Assembly: GCA_023389295.1 (NCBI GenBank)
Contig: JAEWEO010000095.1
Coordinates: forward strand, 1-18,460
Direction of reading: 5' to 3'
Length of the DNA: 18,460 nt
DNA from: Bacillota bacterium
GTDB lineage: Bacteria > Bacillota > Clostridia > Lachnospirales > Lachnospiraceae
Shown: piece after piece, positions 6,066 to 13,806 of the stretch
Position numbering within the stretch: the first letter of the stretch is position 1
Layout of the letters: each line of letters starts with the position of its first letter
Program-made: the position numbers and the translations under genes
The notes under the pieces: model-generated
What the model saw: the letters and a program-made list of their open reading frames with translations, nothing else
What the model was told of the DNA's origin: nothing
The model's database searches: none

Positions 6066-8573
6066 TTACCGATATTGTGCACGTATTTCAATAAATCGAA
6101 CCTCATGTGGTTCTAATTCACAGGAGACTGTCAAGTGATTATTTTCGACTGACAGTCTTCTTTTTTTAATGAGAGGTACGGATACGGATTTGAGATAACT
6201 AATATCATCCTGAGTTTCTAGGGGAAGGGCTCCAAGCTCTGCCCATTTGTCAAAAACACTTCCGTGGTTGCGATTAATGATCGTCTCCGTCAGAAGATAT
6301 TCTTGATTGGCAATGTCTGCGAGTGGAATAACGTACTTTTTACGTATCGCCGTAGGAAAAGGAGTATAACGATTCGTAAAGGTCATATCAAATAATTCAC
6401 CGGAGGCATACAAATCAGAAAAATGTTGATAATTGTACAGTATGATCTGAAAACATTCCTTTTCCTTGGTTATAAAATATCCATCTCCACGCCCAATCAA
6501 ACGGTTGCCCAGCTTACTTATAAGCTTAAGCGCATAATAATGTGACTTTTTTATTCCGTTATAGGTGAATAATCCAAGGCCACCATGAAATAGTTCGCCG
6601 GACATTTTTACCTCTTCAATAAAATCGGATAGCACCCAGTAACCAAAGCTGTCCAGATGATCGTAATTATCTAAAATGTTTTTAACAACGTAGGCTGCCT
6701 TATAAGCAGTATCATTTAACAACTCCCGGTGTGAAATGGAGGAACTCCATTCAGTCATATAGAGGGTATCTATATTCCAGTTAAATTCTTTGGCATTTCG
6801 TTTGATCATATAGATACATTCACGCAAGGCATCAGGTGACTTTTGATATGTGAAGTGAGAATACATCTGGGCGTTGGAGGGAAGAGTTTCTGTTTTATTG
6901 GCAATGGGATAAAAATGAAAATTAAGAAATTCCGGGACACAATCGTTTTCTTTACATAATAAGAGAAAATCGTTTATCCAATTGCCTTCCGTCAGGGTTG
7001 TTGGTAAAACAGAAGGAGCCCCAAAAATCAGTAATGGGTTACAGGCTTTTACGGTGCGGTAAGTATTTTCATAAAAATTATAATACTCGGCACAGGATTC
7101 AAAACCAAACATTACTTTAGGGCTATCCGGCTGATTCCATAGGCTAAAGGGCCATTTCTCCACTTCCTCTGAACCGTATCGACTTTCCAAATGGAGAACT
7201 AATTCACGGATTAAGTAATTCCATTTATCCATGTCCTTTGGAAGGCTTATGACGGATTCCGTATAGTAATGGGTTCTTGTCCTATCTTTTGCTAGTGCGC
7301 GGGGCATGAAGGAAAACTGGATGAAGGGACGAAGTTTGATGGAGAGTAGAAAGTCCATAATCATATCCAGATAAGTGAAGTTTAGCTGTGGAGAACCATC
7401 CGCAGCTTCCGAATAAATCATCATATCATCATCTAATATTCCGTTGAATTTAATGTATTTAAAGCCTATCTCCTCCTGAATTTGACGAAGCATTTGCTGA
7501 TTTTCTGCATATAGAATAAGCTTTGCTTTACCAATGGAGGTTGTGTTTTTAAAGGTATGTCTTAATAGAAACCCCTTTTGTGCTACAGATATTGAAGGGG
7601 TTTCAATTACCTGTGCTGGTCTTGGAGTCGGAATGGTATGAAAGTTATTTAGGTCCGTTGGATTTAGATACCTCGTTAGACCTTCTAAATAGTGATGATG
7701 TGAAAGTAGCAAGTAGTCGTTTTCTTGCGAGGGGGTAAGGGTAGTTTTCCGATTGCTTGGCATATTCTTTCGATAGGTACTGGGTAGTTCACCGTAGGCA
7801 CTCTTAAAAGCAGTAACAAAGGAACGGGTATTTGGAAAACCGGAGCGTTCTGCAATCATATCGATGGATAGTGTATTGTTACCCAAATCATTTAGAGCAT
7901 GGCTAAGGCGAATGCTGTTCATATAATCCTTAAAGCTGCAGCCAAAGTAATCCTTAAATATTTTTGACATGTAAGGAACGGTTATGTAGAACTCCTTTGC
8001 CAAATCATTCAGGGTTAAATAACGGGTGTAATTTTGATTAATGTATTTTATCACTTCCTCCATACGGGAAATATGACTGTGTTGTGAGCCATAATCCATG
8101 GAGGTCTCAATGCGAAATACCTTAATTAAGTAATGAAGAACGGAGTAAGATAAGCTTTTATTCAAGAATTCATTGTACTCATCTTCCACAGAGTTAATCT
8201 GTATGAATCGTGCTAACATAGACTTTAAGGGAGTAAAAAGCTCCTGTTCCTGTCTGGTGGCGCAGTTACAATCAAAGCGTAAGGAGCCTTCCTTGACTAA
8301 ATTTTGATCAAACTTGGATAAATCAATGGTCATGACAGCAAGAACACAGTCTGTTTCATCTATAACATGTGGATCATAAGAATTAACCAAAATCATCTGA
8401 TCCTTTTCTAAAAAATATGTTTGTTCCCTAATCTGAATTTTTAATTGTCCAGTGAGTACATAATTTAATTCTAGATTCTTATGCCAATGCCGATCGGATT
8501 TCTGTTTCATTGAAATATATGCATTGATTGGGGCTGTTGAATTAAAAGAAATCTCCTGTTCCATGGATGCCAT
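6066..8573 (-). CDS. AraC-family regulator with C-terminal GH39-like domain
   Basis: An 835-aa three-part regulator. An N-terminal cupin-like sensor (about 10-110, HWH at 29-31) leads to an AraC DNA-binding domain with two helix-turn-helix units (about 168-270, FKDYMNSIRLSHA at 214-226 and IAERSGFPNTRSFVTAFK at 240-257). The rest (about 330-835) reads as a GH39 beta-xylosidase-type barrel plus beta-sandwich. In that barrel the acid/base motif normally W-NEP reads LWNQPD, with Gln at 481. The nucleophile motif YMTEWSSS keeps Glu 608. It is therefore probably not an active hydrolase and may bind a sugar ligand. AGGAGG lies seven bases before the chosen ATG. It is divergent from the ABC-transporter operon and convergent with the GH130 operon, so it is the likely activator of one or both. 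No membrane or signal sequence. Confidence 0.88.
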   Translation of the reverse strand: MASMEQEISFNSTAPINAYISMKQKSDRHWHKNLELNYVLTGQLKIQIREQTYFLEKDQMILVNSYDPHVIDETDCVLAVMTIDLSKFDQNLVKEGSLRFDCNCATRQEQELFTPLKSMLARFIQINSVEDEYNEFLNKSLSYSVLHYLIKVFRIETSMDYGSQHSHISRMEEVIKYINQNYTRYLTLNDLAKEFYITVPYMSKIFKDYFGCSFKDYMNSIRLSHALNDLGNNTLSIDMIAERSGFPNTRSFVTAFKSAYGELPSTYRKNMPSNRKTTLTPSQENDYLLLSHHHYLEGLTRYLNPTDLNNFHTIPTPRPAQVIETPSISVAQKGFLLRHTFKNTTSIGKAKLILYAENQQMLRQIQEEIGFKYIKFNGILDDDMMIYSEAADGSPQLNFTYLDMIMDFLLSIKLRPFIQFSFMPRALAKDRTRTHYYTESVISLPKDMDKWNYLIRELVLHLESRYGSEEVEKWPFSLWNQPDSPKVMFGFESCAEYYNFYENTYRTVKACNPLLIFGAPSVLPTTLTEGNWINDFLLLCKENDCVPEFLNFHFYPIANKTETLPSNAQMYSHFTYQKSPDALRECIYMIKRNAKEFNWNIDTLYMTEWSSSISHRELLNDTAYKAAYVVKNILDNYDHLDSFGYWVLSDFIEEVKMSGELFHGGLGLFTYNGIKKSHYYALKLISKLGNRLIGRGDGYFITKEKECFQIILYNYQHFSDLYASGELFDMTFTNRYTPFPTAIRKKYVIPLADIANQEYLLTETIINRNHGSVFDKWAELGALPLETQDDISYLKSVSVPLIKKRRLSVENNHLTVSCELEPHEVRFIEIRAQYR
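6122..6167 (+). terminator. Operon terminator inside the 3' end of the convergent AraC gene
   Basis: Arms 6122-6133 and 6150-6161 form a 12-bp stem (one G-U pair) around AGACTGTCA/TGACAGTCT with a 16-nt loop, followed directly by seven T (6161-6167). It is oriented to end transcripts from the GH130_2 gene. It lies 55-100 bases inside the coding region of the opposite-strand regulator, so the two mRNAs overlap tail to tail. Confidence 0.8.
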
Positions 8574-8622
8574 AGTGTATCCTCCTCATATCGTTTCTTC
8601 ATAAATAAATCCATGTCTTTCC

Positions 8623-8661
8623 TATGATGCTATCATAAGCATTGTCATATAGCAAACACAA
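8623..8661 (-). promoter_or_regulatory. Candidate promoter and overlapping palindrome for the AraC gene
   Basis: On the minus strand, TTGTGT (8661-8656) and TATGAT (8637-8632) are 18 bp apart and could be -35 and -10, giving a start near 8625 and a leader of about 50 nt. The palindrome TATGAT-GCT-ATCATA (8623-8637) covers the -10 and start region, which would suit an operator for self-control. The -35 is weak. Confidence 0.35.
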
Positions 8662-8666
8662 ACATC

Positions 8667-8711
8667 AAAAATTTAAGATTTTTGTTAAAAAAATATGTAA
8701 AAATTTAAGAT
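8667..8711 (+). repeat. Two exact 13-bp direct repeats, candidate AraC-type operator
   Basis: AAAAATTTAAGAT occurs at 8667-8679 and again at 8699-8711, a 32-bp period or about three helical turns, in the same orientation. AraC regulators commonly bind direct repeats on one face of the helix. The pair lies between the divergent regulator and transporter genes. The site is very AT-rich, so chance or a general UP-like element is possible. Confidence 0.4.
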
Positions 8712-8801
8712 AAATTTTGACTATTTAGGAAGGAAGAGGAAATATCATAAAAAATGGCACTAATCTAGTTAAGAAAAGCAATTATTATATTTCCCTATCA
8801 T

Positions 8802-8810
8802 TGCTATACT
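8802..8810 (+). promoter_or_regulatory. Extended -10 promoter of the ABC transporter operon
   Basis: TGCTATACT is a TGn-extended -10 with the hexamer TATACT (8805-8810, one mismatch). The -35 region at 17 bp is poor, which fits an extended -10 or an activator-dependent promoter. Start would be near 8817, leaving a short leader with AGGAGG at 8825-8830. Confidence 0.45.
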
Positions 8811-8838
8811 TAAGTTACGAAAAGAGGAGGTATGATGC

Positions 8839-10362
8839 ATGAACGGTACACAGGACAACAAGCGAGAAGTTCTGTTTGAAGCAAGCAATATCTGCAAGAT
8901 CTTTGGACCCACAACAGCACTAAGTAATGTGGATCTAACCGTTTACAAAGGGGAGATACGAGGACTGATCGGTGAGAATGGGTCGGGTAAATCAACGATT
9001 TCATCCATTGCGGCCGGTATGCAACCTGCTACAAGTGGTGAGATGTTATTTAAAGGGCAACCTTATAAACCTGCAACTATGATAGAAGGTGCTAAGGCAG
9101 GTTTTGGAATGATTGTTCAAGAAATGGGGACAATATCCGGAATCACCGTAGCTCAAAATATATTTTTAGGTAATGAAAATTTATTTCGAAAATTCGGTCT
9201 CATCAGCAATAAGGCAATGAATAAGGCCGCAAAGGCAGCTCTTGAAAAAATAGGTTGTAAAACAATAGAACCCTCCCTGTATATCGATGCTTTGGATCTT
9301 CAGGATAGGAAGCTGGTTGAGATTGCAAAGGTTATGTATAGCGATCCGGATATACTGGTGGTTGACGAGACGACGACAGCTCTTTCTCAATCAGGTAGGG
9401 AAATTATCTATAATCTGATGAAGAAGATGAAGGAGGAAGGGAAAGCGGTATTGTTTATTTCCCATGACTTGGAAGAAACCATGGAGCATTGTGATTCTCT
9501 TACGGTACTAAGAGATGGTGTATTGGTTGCAACCTTGGAGAAAAAAGAATTTGAGTCTAATTTAGTAAAAAAATACATGGTTGGACGTGAGATCGGAGAT
9601 CGTTATTACCGCATTGACTCGGAATGCAGTTATAGTGATGAAGTAGTAATTAAGGTTGAGAATTTAACGACCGGACATGGTTTATTACAAAATGTTAGTT
9701 TTGAATTACATAAAGGGGAAATCCTGGGAGTTGGAGGATTATCTCATTGTGGTATGCATGAATTAGGAAGAGCCATCTTTGGTGATGAACCCATCGTAAC
9801 CGGCTCCGTAACCTATGTGCCAACGGGTGAGAAAATAACAGCTCCTAGAGTAGCAATAAAATATGAGATGGGATACGTTTCAAAAAACCGCGATACGGAA
9901 GCCTTGGTATTAACAGCAAGTGTAAGAGACAATATTGTAGGTGCCGGATTTGATAAAGTAGCAAGGAAGGGAATTATTACGCCGAAAGCAGAGCGTAACT
10001 ATGTAAGCAAACAAGTGAAGGCATTACAGATTAAATGCTCCTCCATTGACCAGCAGCTCAAGACTTTATCCGGTGGTAATAAGCAAAAAGTAGTTTTTGG
10101 CAAATGGATCGGAAGAGATGCCAAAATTCTTATTTTAGATTGTCCAACCCGTGGAGTGGATATTGGAGTAAAAGCAGCTATGTATCAGCTTATGGAGGAA
10201 TATAAGGCAGCTGGTAATTCTATTCTCATGATTTCCGAGGAATTAACAGAGCTGATAGGAATGTGTGATCGCCTTCTTGTCTTAAAGAATGGGAAAATAA
10301 ACGGTGAACTAAAACGTAATGAAAAATTCGATGAAAATACAATCATTGAGTACATGATTTAA
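8839..10362 (+). CDS. Sugar ABC transporter ATPase, CUT2 (RbsA/MglA) type
   Basis: Cytoplasmic ATPase subunit, 507 aa, with two fused nucleotide-binding domains. Domain 1 has Walker A GENGSGKS (45-52), Q-loop IVQEMG (92-97), Walker B DILVVDE (171-177) and the H-loop SHD (208-210). Its signature is degraded to LDLQDRK (152-158) and its D-E-P-T reads DETT. Domain 2 has a Walker A without Lys (GGLSHCGMHEL, 299-309), which is usual in RbsA homologues, an intact signature LSGGNKQ (410-416), and a Walker B ILILDCPTRGVD in which the catalytic Glu is Cys 435. One composite ATP site (Walker A/B of domain 1 with the signature of domain 2) is complete and the other degenerate. AGGAGG is eight bases before this ATG. 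First gene of the operon; the permease gene starts 14 bp after its stop. Confidence 0.92.
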   Translation: MNGTQDNKREVLFEASNICKIFGPTTALSNVDLTVYKGEIRGLIGENGSGKSTISSIAAGMQPATSGEMLFKGQPYKPATMIEGAKAGFGMIVQEMGTISGITVAQNIFLGNENLFRKFGLISNKAMNKAAKAALEKIGCKTIEPSLYIDALDLQDRKLVEIAKVMYSDPDILVVDETTTALSQSGREIIYNLMKKMKEEGKAVLFISHDLEETMEHCDSLTVLRDGVLVATLEKKEFESNLVKKYMVGREIGDRYYRIDSECSYSDEVVIKVENLTTGHGLLQNVSFELHKGEILGVGGLSHCGMHELGRAIFGDEPIVTGSVTYVPTGEKITAPRVAIKYEMGYVSKNRDTEALVLTASVRDNIVGAGFDKVARKGIITPKAERNYVSKQVKALQIKCSSIDQQLKTLSGGNKQKVVFGKWIGRDAKILILDCPTRGVDIGVKAAMYQLMEEYKAAGNSILMISEELTELIGMCDRLLVLKNGKINGELKRNEKFDENTIIEYMI

Positions 10363-10376
10363 TGGAGGTGGTAGAG

Positions 10377-11345
10377 ATGAAAAAGAATGAGGTAGCAAAA
10401 AAAACTTCCAGTCATGTGTTATCAAAAATAAGTAATTATGTACCGATTTTAGGACTGATTATCGTTGTTGTTGTATTTGCAATTTTAACAGAAGGTAAGA
10501 CCGTTAGTAGTGTGAACTTGAAGATCTTAACAAATCAAGTGATACTAACGGCTCTCGTATCCATCGGAGCAGTATTTTCCTTCTCCTGCGGAGCCTTTGA
10601 TATGTCCCTTAGCGGATCTTTATGTCTCTCAGCCATAGCAGGTGCATTAGCAGGAATTAAATCCAACTCCATGTTTGTTATGATTCTTGTTACTTTTTGT
10701 GTATCTATGACGATTGCACTTTTTAAGGGTTTTATAGCAGCGAATCTTACGCTCCCGATTTTTATTGTTACGATTATTTTTAGTAGTTTTCTATCAGCCA
10801 TAGGCTTAGTACTACTTGGAAAGGAAACAACACTTTCCCTAGGAAAGATCGTTACCATTAAAAATATGACGGTAATCAATGTTGCTTTTTTATGTTGCTT
10901 CTATCTGTTTGCTTTAATTGTATTTAATTATACAAAGATCGGTAAATCCATGAAATTGCAGGGCGGAAATCTTAAAGCAGCAATACAATCCGGAATCAAC
11001 ACAAAAAGAAATATCATTCTTGCTTTTGCAATGAGTGGACTGGGTGTTGCCTTAGCAGCAATTATCACCTTACTTCGTACTAAGACGGCAACTGCAAGTA
11101 CCGGTGGTTCCATCGGTAATGATATGATTGTTGCCATTGTGCTAGGAGGTATGCCTTTATCTGGAGGCTCCAGAAGTAAGATTAGTGCAGCCATCATTGG
11201 TGCAGCAACCATAACTGTATTAAACAATGGTTTAAGTGTTTACGGAGTAAGCAACGATATGATTCAAATTGTAAGAGGTATTATATTTATCGGTGTAGTT
11301 TTTATTACATCGATGTCATATCGCACGAAGTTACTACCCAGGTAG
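10377..11345 (+). CDS. Sugar ABC transporter permease 1, CUT2 (RbsC) type
   Basis: Integral membrane permease subunit, 322 aa, with about eight to ten hydrophobic helices starting at 21-38. It carries the family motif GAFDMSLSG (72-80) and the conserved LGGMPLSGGSRS (256-267), the latter a version of the GG-T-GG loop. I chose the ATG at 10377 because GGAGGTGG (10364-10371) is five bases upstream; an in-frame ATG at 10362 overlaps the ATPase stop codon and lacks its own ribosome site. It would form a heterodimer with the second permease encoded after the binding-protein gene. Substrate cannot be read from the sequence, though the cytoplasmic GH3 enzyme of the same operon points to a beta-glycoside rather than a free monosaccharide. 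Confidence 0.9.
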   Translation: MKKNEVAKKTSSHVLSKISNYVPILGLIIVVVVFAILTEGKTVSSVNLKILTNQVILTALVSIGAVFSFSCGAFDMSLSGSLCLSAIAGALAGIKSNSMFVMILVTFCVSMTIALFKGFIAANLTLPIFIVTIIFSSFLSAIGLVLLGKETTLSLGKIVTIKNMTVINVAFLCCFYLFALIVFNYTKIGKSMKLQGGNLKAAIQSGINTKRNIILAFAMSGLGVALAAIITLLRTKTATASTGGSIGNDMIVAIVLGGMPLSGGSRSKISAAIIGAATITVLNNGLSVYGVSNDMIQIVRGIIFIGVVFITSMSYRTKLLPR

Positions 11346-11395
11346 ATTTTAAAAAGCAAATGCTTTTTGAAAATATATTAAGAGGAGGAAATGAA

Positions 11396-12601
11396 ATGAA
11401 AAAGATTTTAGCACTTTTATTAGCTATAGCGATGGTATTATCTTTAGCTGCTTGTGGCAAAGAGGCATCCAATAGCGGTGATACTACTGACAATCAAGGT
11501 GCAGTAGATACATCAGGGGATACAGCAGTTACACCGGAGCCTTCGAAAGGAGAGGAAGGAGATGTGGTTGAAGCAATTACCGGAACTTATCCCGAAGAAA
11601 AGGTTTTAATCGGTGTTGAGATTTATGATCCGACTGATTCAGAATTCTTAGAATTACAAAGTTATTTTAATTATTTAGCAGAAACTATGAATGTAGAATT
11701 CAAATATTCCGAGGCAATTCAGGATGCTGATGGTGAAATGAAATTCATCGAGGATTGTGCAATTGCAGGAGCAAAAGGTTTCATGGCTTATTACAACGTA
11801 ACAGGAGTTGAGCAGCCTACGGCTGTTACAGATTATGGGATGTATTTCTGGGGTGGCGCAGAAGATCCGGCTATCTATGATGCTTTCAAAGATAATCCGT
11901 TATATTTAGGTTCTATTCATCAGGGAGACGGTGAGTTCCTTGGTGGTCAGGCAATTGGAGAGTGGGTTATTGAGCAGGGCTTTGATACTGTTATCTTTGC
12001 AAATGGTGGTGCAGACTTTGGTGTACCAATGTTTGTAAAAAGACAGGCAGGTTTCCTATCCGCATTGGAAGGATCTAATGTGAAAGTAATTACCGTAAGC
12101 GGCTTCCCCGGCGATCAGTTCTTTGCGGATCAGGCAGCAGCTCTTGGTACCGAAGGTCTTGATGCAGTATGTGCATCCTTTAACGGACTTGACTTCTGGG
12201 CTCAGCCGATCGCTTCCGCAGGATTAGCAGATACGGTTCAGCTTGGAACTATTGGATCATTAAATACTAACTTCGTAGAAGCATTTGAAAATGGAACCAT
12301 CGATTTACTTGCTTCTGCAAACGGACAGAGATTTGGTTTTGCTGTAGGTATGATTTGTAATGCAGTTGATGGTAATGCAGATGTTCTAAAAGCAGATGGA
12401 GTAGCTACCAATGCTGGCGTGGATATGTGGATTATTAAAAATGCAGAAGATGCAAGAAAATTATTTGAGATTCAAAATGGTGAGAAGATTTTCTCTGTTG
12501 ATGAGATTATGAGCCTTTCTAAAAAGGTGAATCAGGATGCTAGTGCCCAGACCATTACCGATTTAATTTCTAGTGCAACAATGGATAATTTATTAAAGTA
12601 A
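11396..12601 (+). CDS. Sugar-binding lipoprotein of the ABC transporter (periplasmic-binding protein type 1)
   Basis: Extracellular solute-binding protein anchored by lipid, 401 aa. The signal is MKK plus a hydrophobic core and the lipobox SLAAC with Cys 20. A Ser/Thr/Gly/Asp/Glu-rich linker (about 21-60) precedes the binding fold. The fold shows Peripla_BP-like stretches such as EDCAIAGAKGFMAYY and AIGEWVIEQGFDTVIFANGG. The chosen ATG at 11396 has AGGAGG seven bases upstream and gives a clean signal peptide; an in-frame ATG at 11360 would add a non-hydrophobic leader. It belongs with the ATPase and permeases around it. The hairpin just downstream could raise its mRNA level over the distal genes. 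Ligand unknown. Confidence 0.92.
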   Translation: MKKILALLLAIAMVLSLAACGKEASNSGDTTDNQGAVDTSGDTAVTPEPSKGEEGDVVEAITGTYPEEKVLIGVEIYDPTDSEFLELQSYFNYLAETMNVEFKYSEAIQDADGEMKFIEDCAIAGAKGFMAYYNVTGVEQPTAVTDYGMYFWGGAEDPAIYDAFKDNPLYLGSIHQGDGEFLGGQAIGEWVIEQGFDTVIFANGGADFGVPMFVKRQAGFLSALEGSNVKVITVSGFPGDQFFADQAAALGTEGLDAVCASFNGLDFWAQPIASAGLADTVQLGTIGSLNTNFVEAFENGTIDLLASANGQRFGFAVGMICNAVDGNADVLKADGVATNAGVDMWIIKNAEDARKLFEIQNGEKIFSVDEIMSLSKKVNQDASAQTITDLISSATMDNLLK

Positions 12602-12678
12602 GATAATTTTTGAACCAAGGAATATTCCAATTAAGAAATTCAATTAGGTAAATAAAAATTAGAAATATATCTTACAAA

Positions 12679-12742
12679 ATAAGTATTAGGTTAAGGCTTA
12701 GTGGAGTTTTACTCCACTAAGCCCATATAAATCCTACTTATT
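12679..12742 (+). promoter_or_regulatory. Intercistronic nested hairpin between binding-protein and permease genes
   Basis: An inner perfect 13-bp stem (12695-12707 with 12711-12723, loop TTT) sits inside an outer 8-bp stem (12679-12686 with 12735-12742). No T-run follows the inner stem, so it does not look like a plain terminator. The likely role is a 3' stabiliser or partial stop that keeps binding-protein mRNA above that of the permease and GH3. Confidence 0.6.
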
Positions 12743-12783
12743 AAATATTTCGATGTCGTTATGGCATTTTGGAGGTATGAGTG

Positions 12784-13788
12784 ATGAATAAAGTAAAAAC
12801 AATCTCAAAAAATTTTCTAATGATGATCATTATTCCACTGGTTACCTACTTGTTTTTCTTTATCCTGTGTAAAGCAAGAGGCGTAAGCGGTTTTGGAGTG
12901 GGAACTGACTTTACAGTAATGCTAAGAAATACTGTTTATACAGGCTTTATTTCCTTGGCAGTTTCCTATAACTTAACATCCGGAAGGTTTGATTTTAGCG
13001 TAGGCTCCACCTTAGTATTATCAACCATCTTAAGTGGTATGTTAACCCTACAATACAACCTAGGACCTGTCGAATTGTTACTACTTAGTTTATTGTTCGG
13101 TGCAATTCTTGGAGCAATTGGCGGTGGGTTATACATTATTTTACGATTGCCTCCCATGGTAGTATCCCTTGGTGTGGCTATGATTTATGAAGCAATCGGT
13201 TTTATTATCAGCAAAGGCTCAGGAGTAAAAATGATTGGTAAGAACCATCTTTTGATTTGGAGCCAAAAGCCCTATATTTTTATTTTATGTTTTATCATAG
13301 TACTATTTCTTTATATCTTATTAAATAAAACAAGATTTGGCTACGATACAAATTCACTTCGTTCAGGCCAGGAGATAGCAGTAAGTATTGGTGTTAATGA
13401 GAAGAAGAATACGCTGATCTGCTATATGATAGCAGGCGTATGTCTTGCTGCAGCCGGTGTGATTAATATGTCCGTACTTGGTACAGTAACACCGGAATTA
13501 GGCCTGGGAAGTGCTTCTTATATACAGAATGCATTCCTGCCCATGTTTATAGGTAACTTTTTAGCAAAATATTTTGACCGTAATACGGGCGTTATTATGG
13601 GTGCTTTTACACAGTCGATTATTTTTGCCGGTATTGGTAAGTTGGGGGTACCATCTGCATGGCAATCAGTTATAACCGGATTCATTGTTCTTGCATTTTT
13701 TGCTTATTCCTATAATGCTTATAAGATTGTAGAATTCCAGATGTTCAAAGAAAAGAAACAAAGAGCAGAGCAAGAACTGCAAAAATAA
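12784..13788 (+). CDS. Sugar ABC transporter permease 2, CUT2 (RbsC) type
   Basis: Second integral membrane permease, 334 aa, distinct from permease 1. It has the family motif SGRFDFSVGS (66-75) and hydrophobic helices from residue 11 on, ending in a charged tail rich in Lys and Glu (about 318-334) on the cytoplasmic side. GGAGGT (12771-12776) is seven bases before the ATG at 12784; a GTG three bases earlier is the alternative. It follows the binding-protein gene after a 182-bp gap holding a strong hairpin, and the GH3 gene begins 18 bp after its stop. Many CUT2 systems use one permease as a homodimer; this locus encodes two, suggesting an asymmetric channel. Confidence 0.88.
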   Translation: MNKVKTISKNFLMMIIIPLVTYLFFFILCKARGVSGFGVGTDFTVMLRNTVYTGFISLAVSYNLTSGRFDFSVGSTLVLSTILSGMLTLQYNLGPVELLLLSLLFGAILGAIGGGLYIILRLPPMVVSLGVAMIYEAIGFIISKGSGVKMIGKNHLLIWSQKPYIFILCFIIVLFLYILLNKTRFGYDTNSLRSGQEIAVSIGVNEKKNTLICYMIAGVCLAAAGVINMSVLGTVTPELGLGSASYIQNAFLPMFIGNFLAKYFDRNTGVIMGAFTQSIIFAGIGKLGVPSAWQSVITGFIVLAFFAYSYNAYKIVEFQMFKEKKQRAEQELQK

Positions 13789-13806
13789 AAAGTGAGGCAT
13801 AAAAGA

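Noticed and set aside
10362..10376. ATG overlapping the ATPase stop as permease start
   Set aside because: The strong GGAGGTGG lies after this ATG and serves the ATG at 10377.
11360..11395. Longer N-terminus for the sugar-binding lipoprotein
   Set aside because: It would place a non-hydrophobic leader before a textbook lipoprotein signal that has its own AGGAGG.
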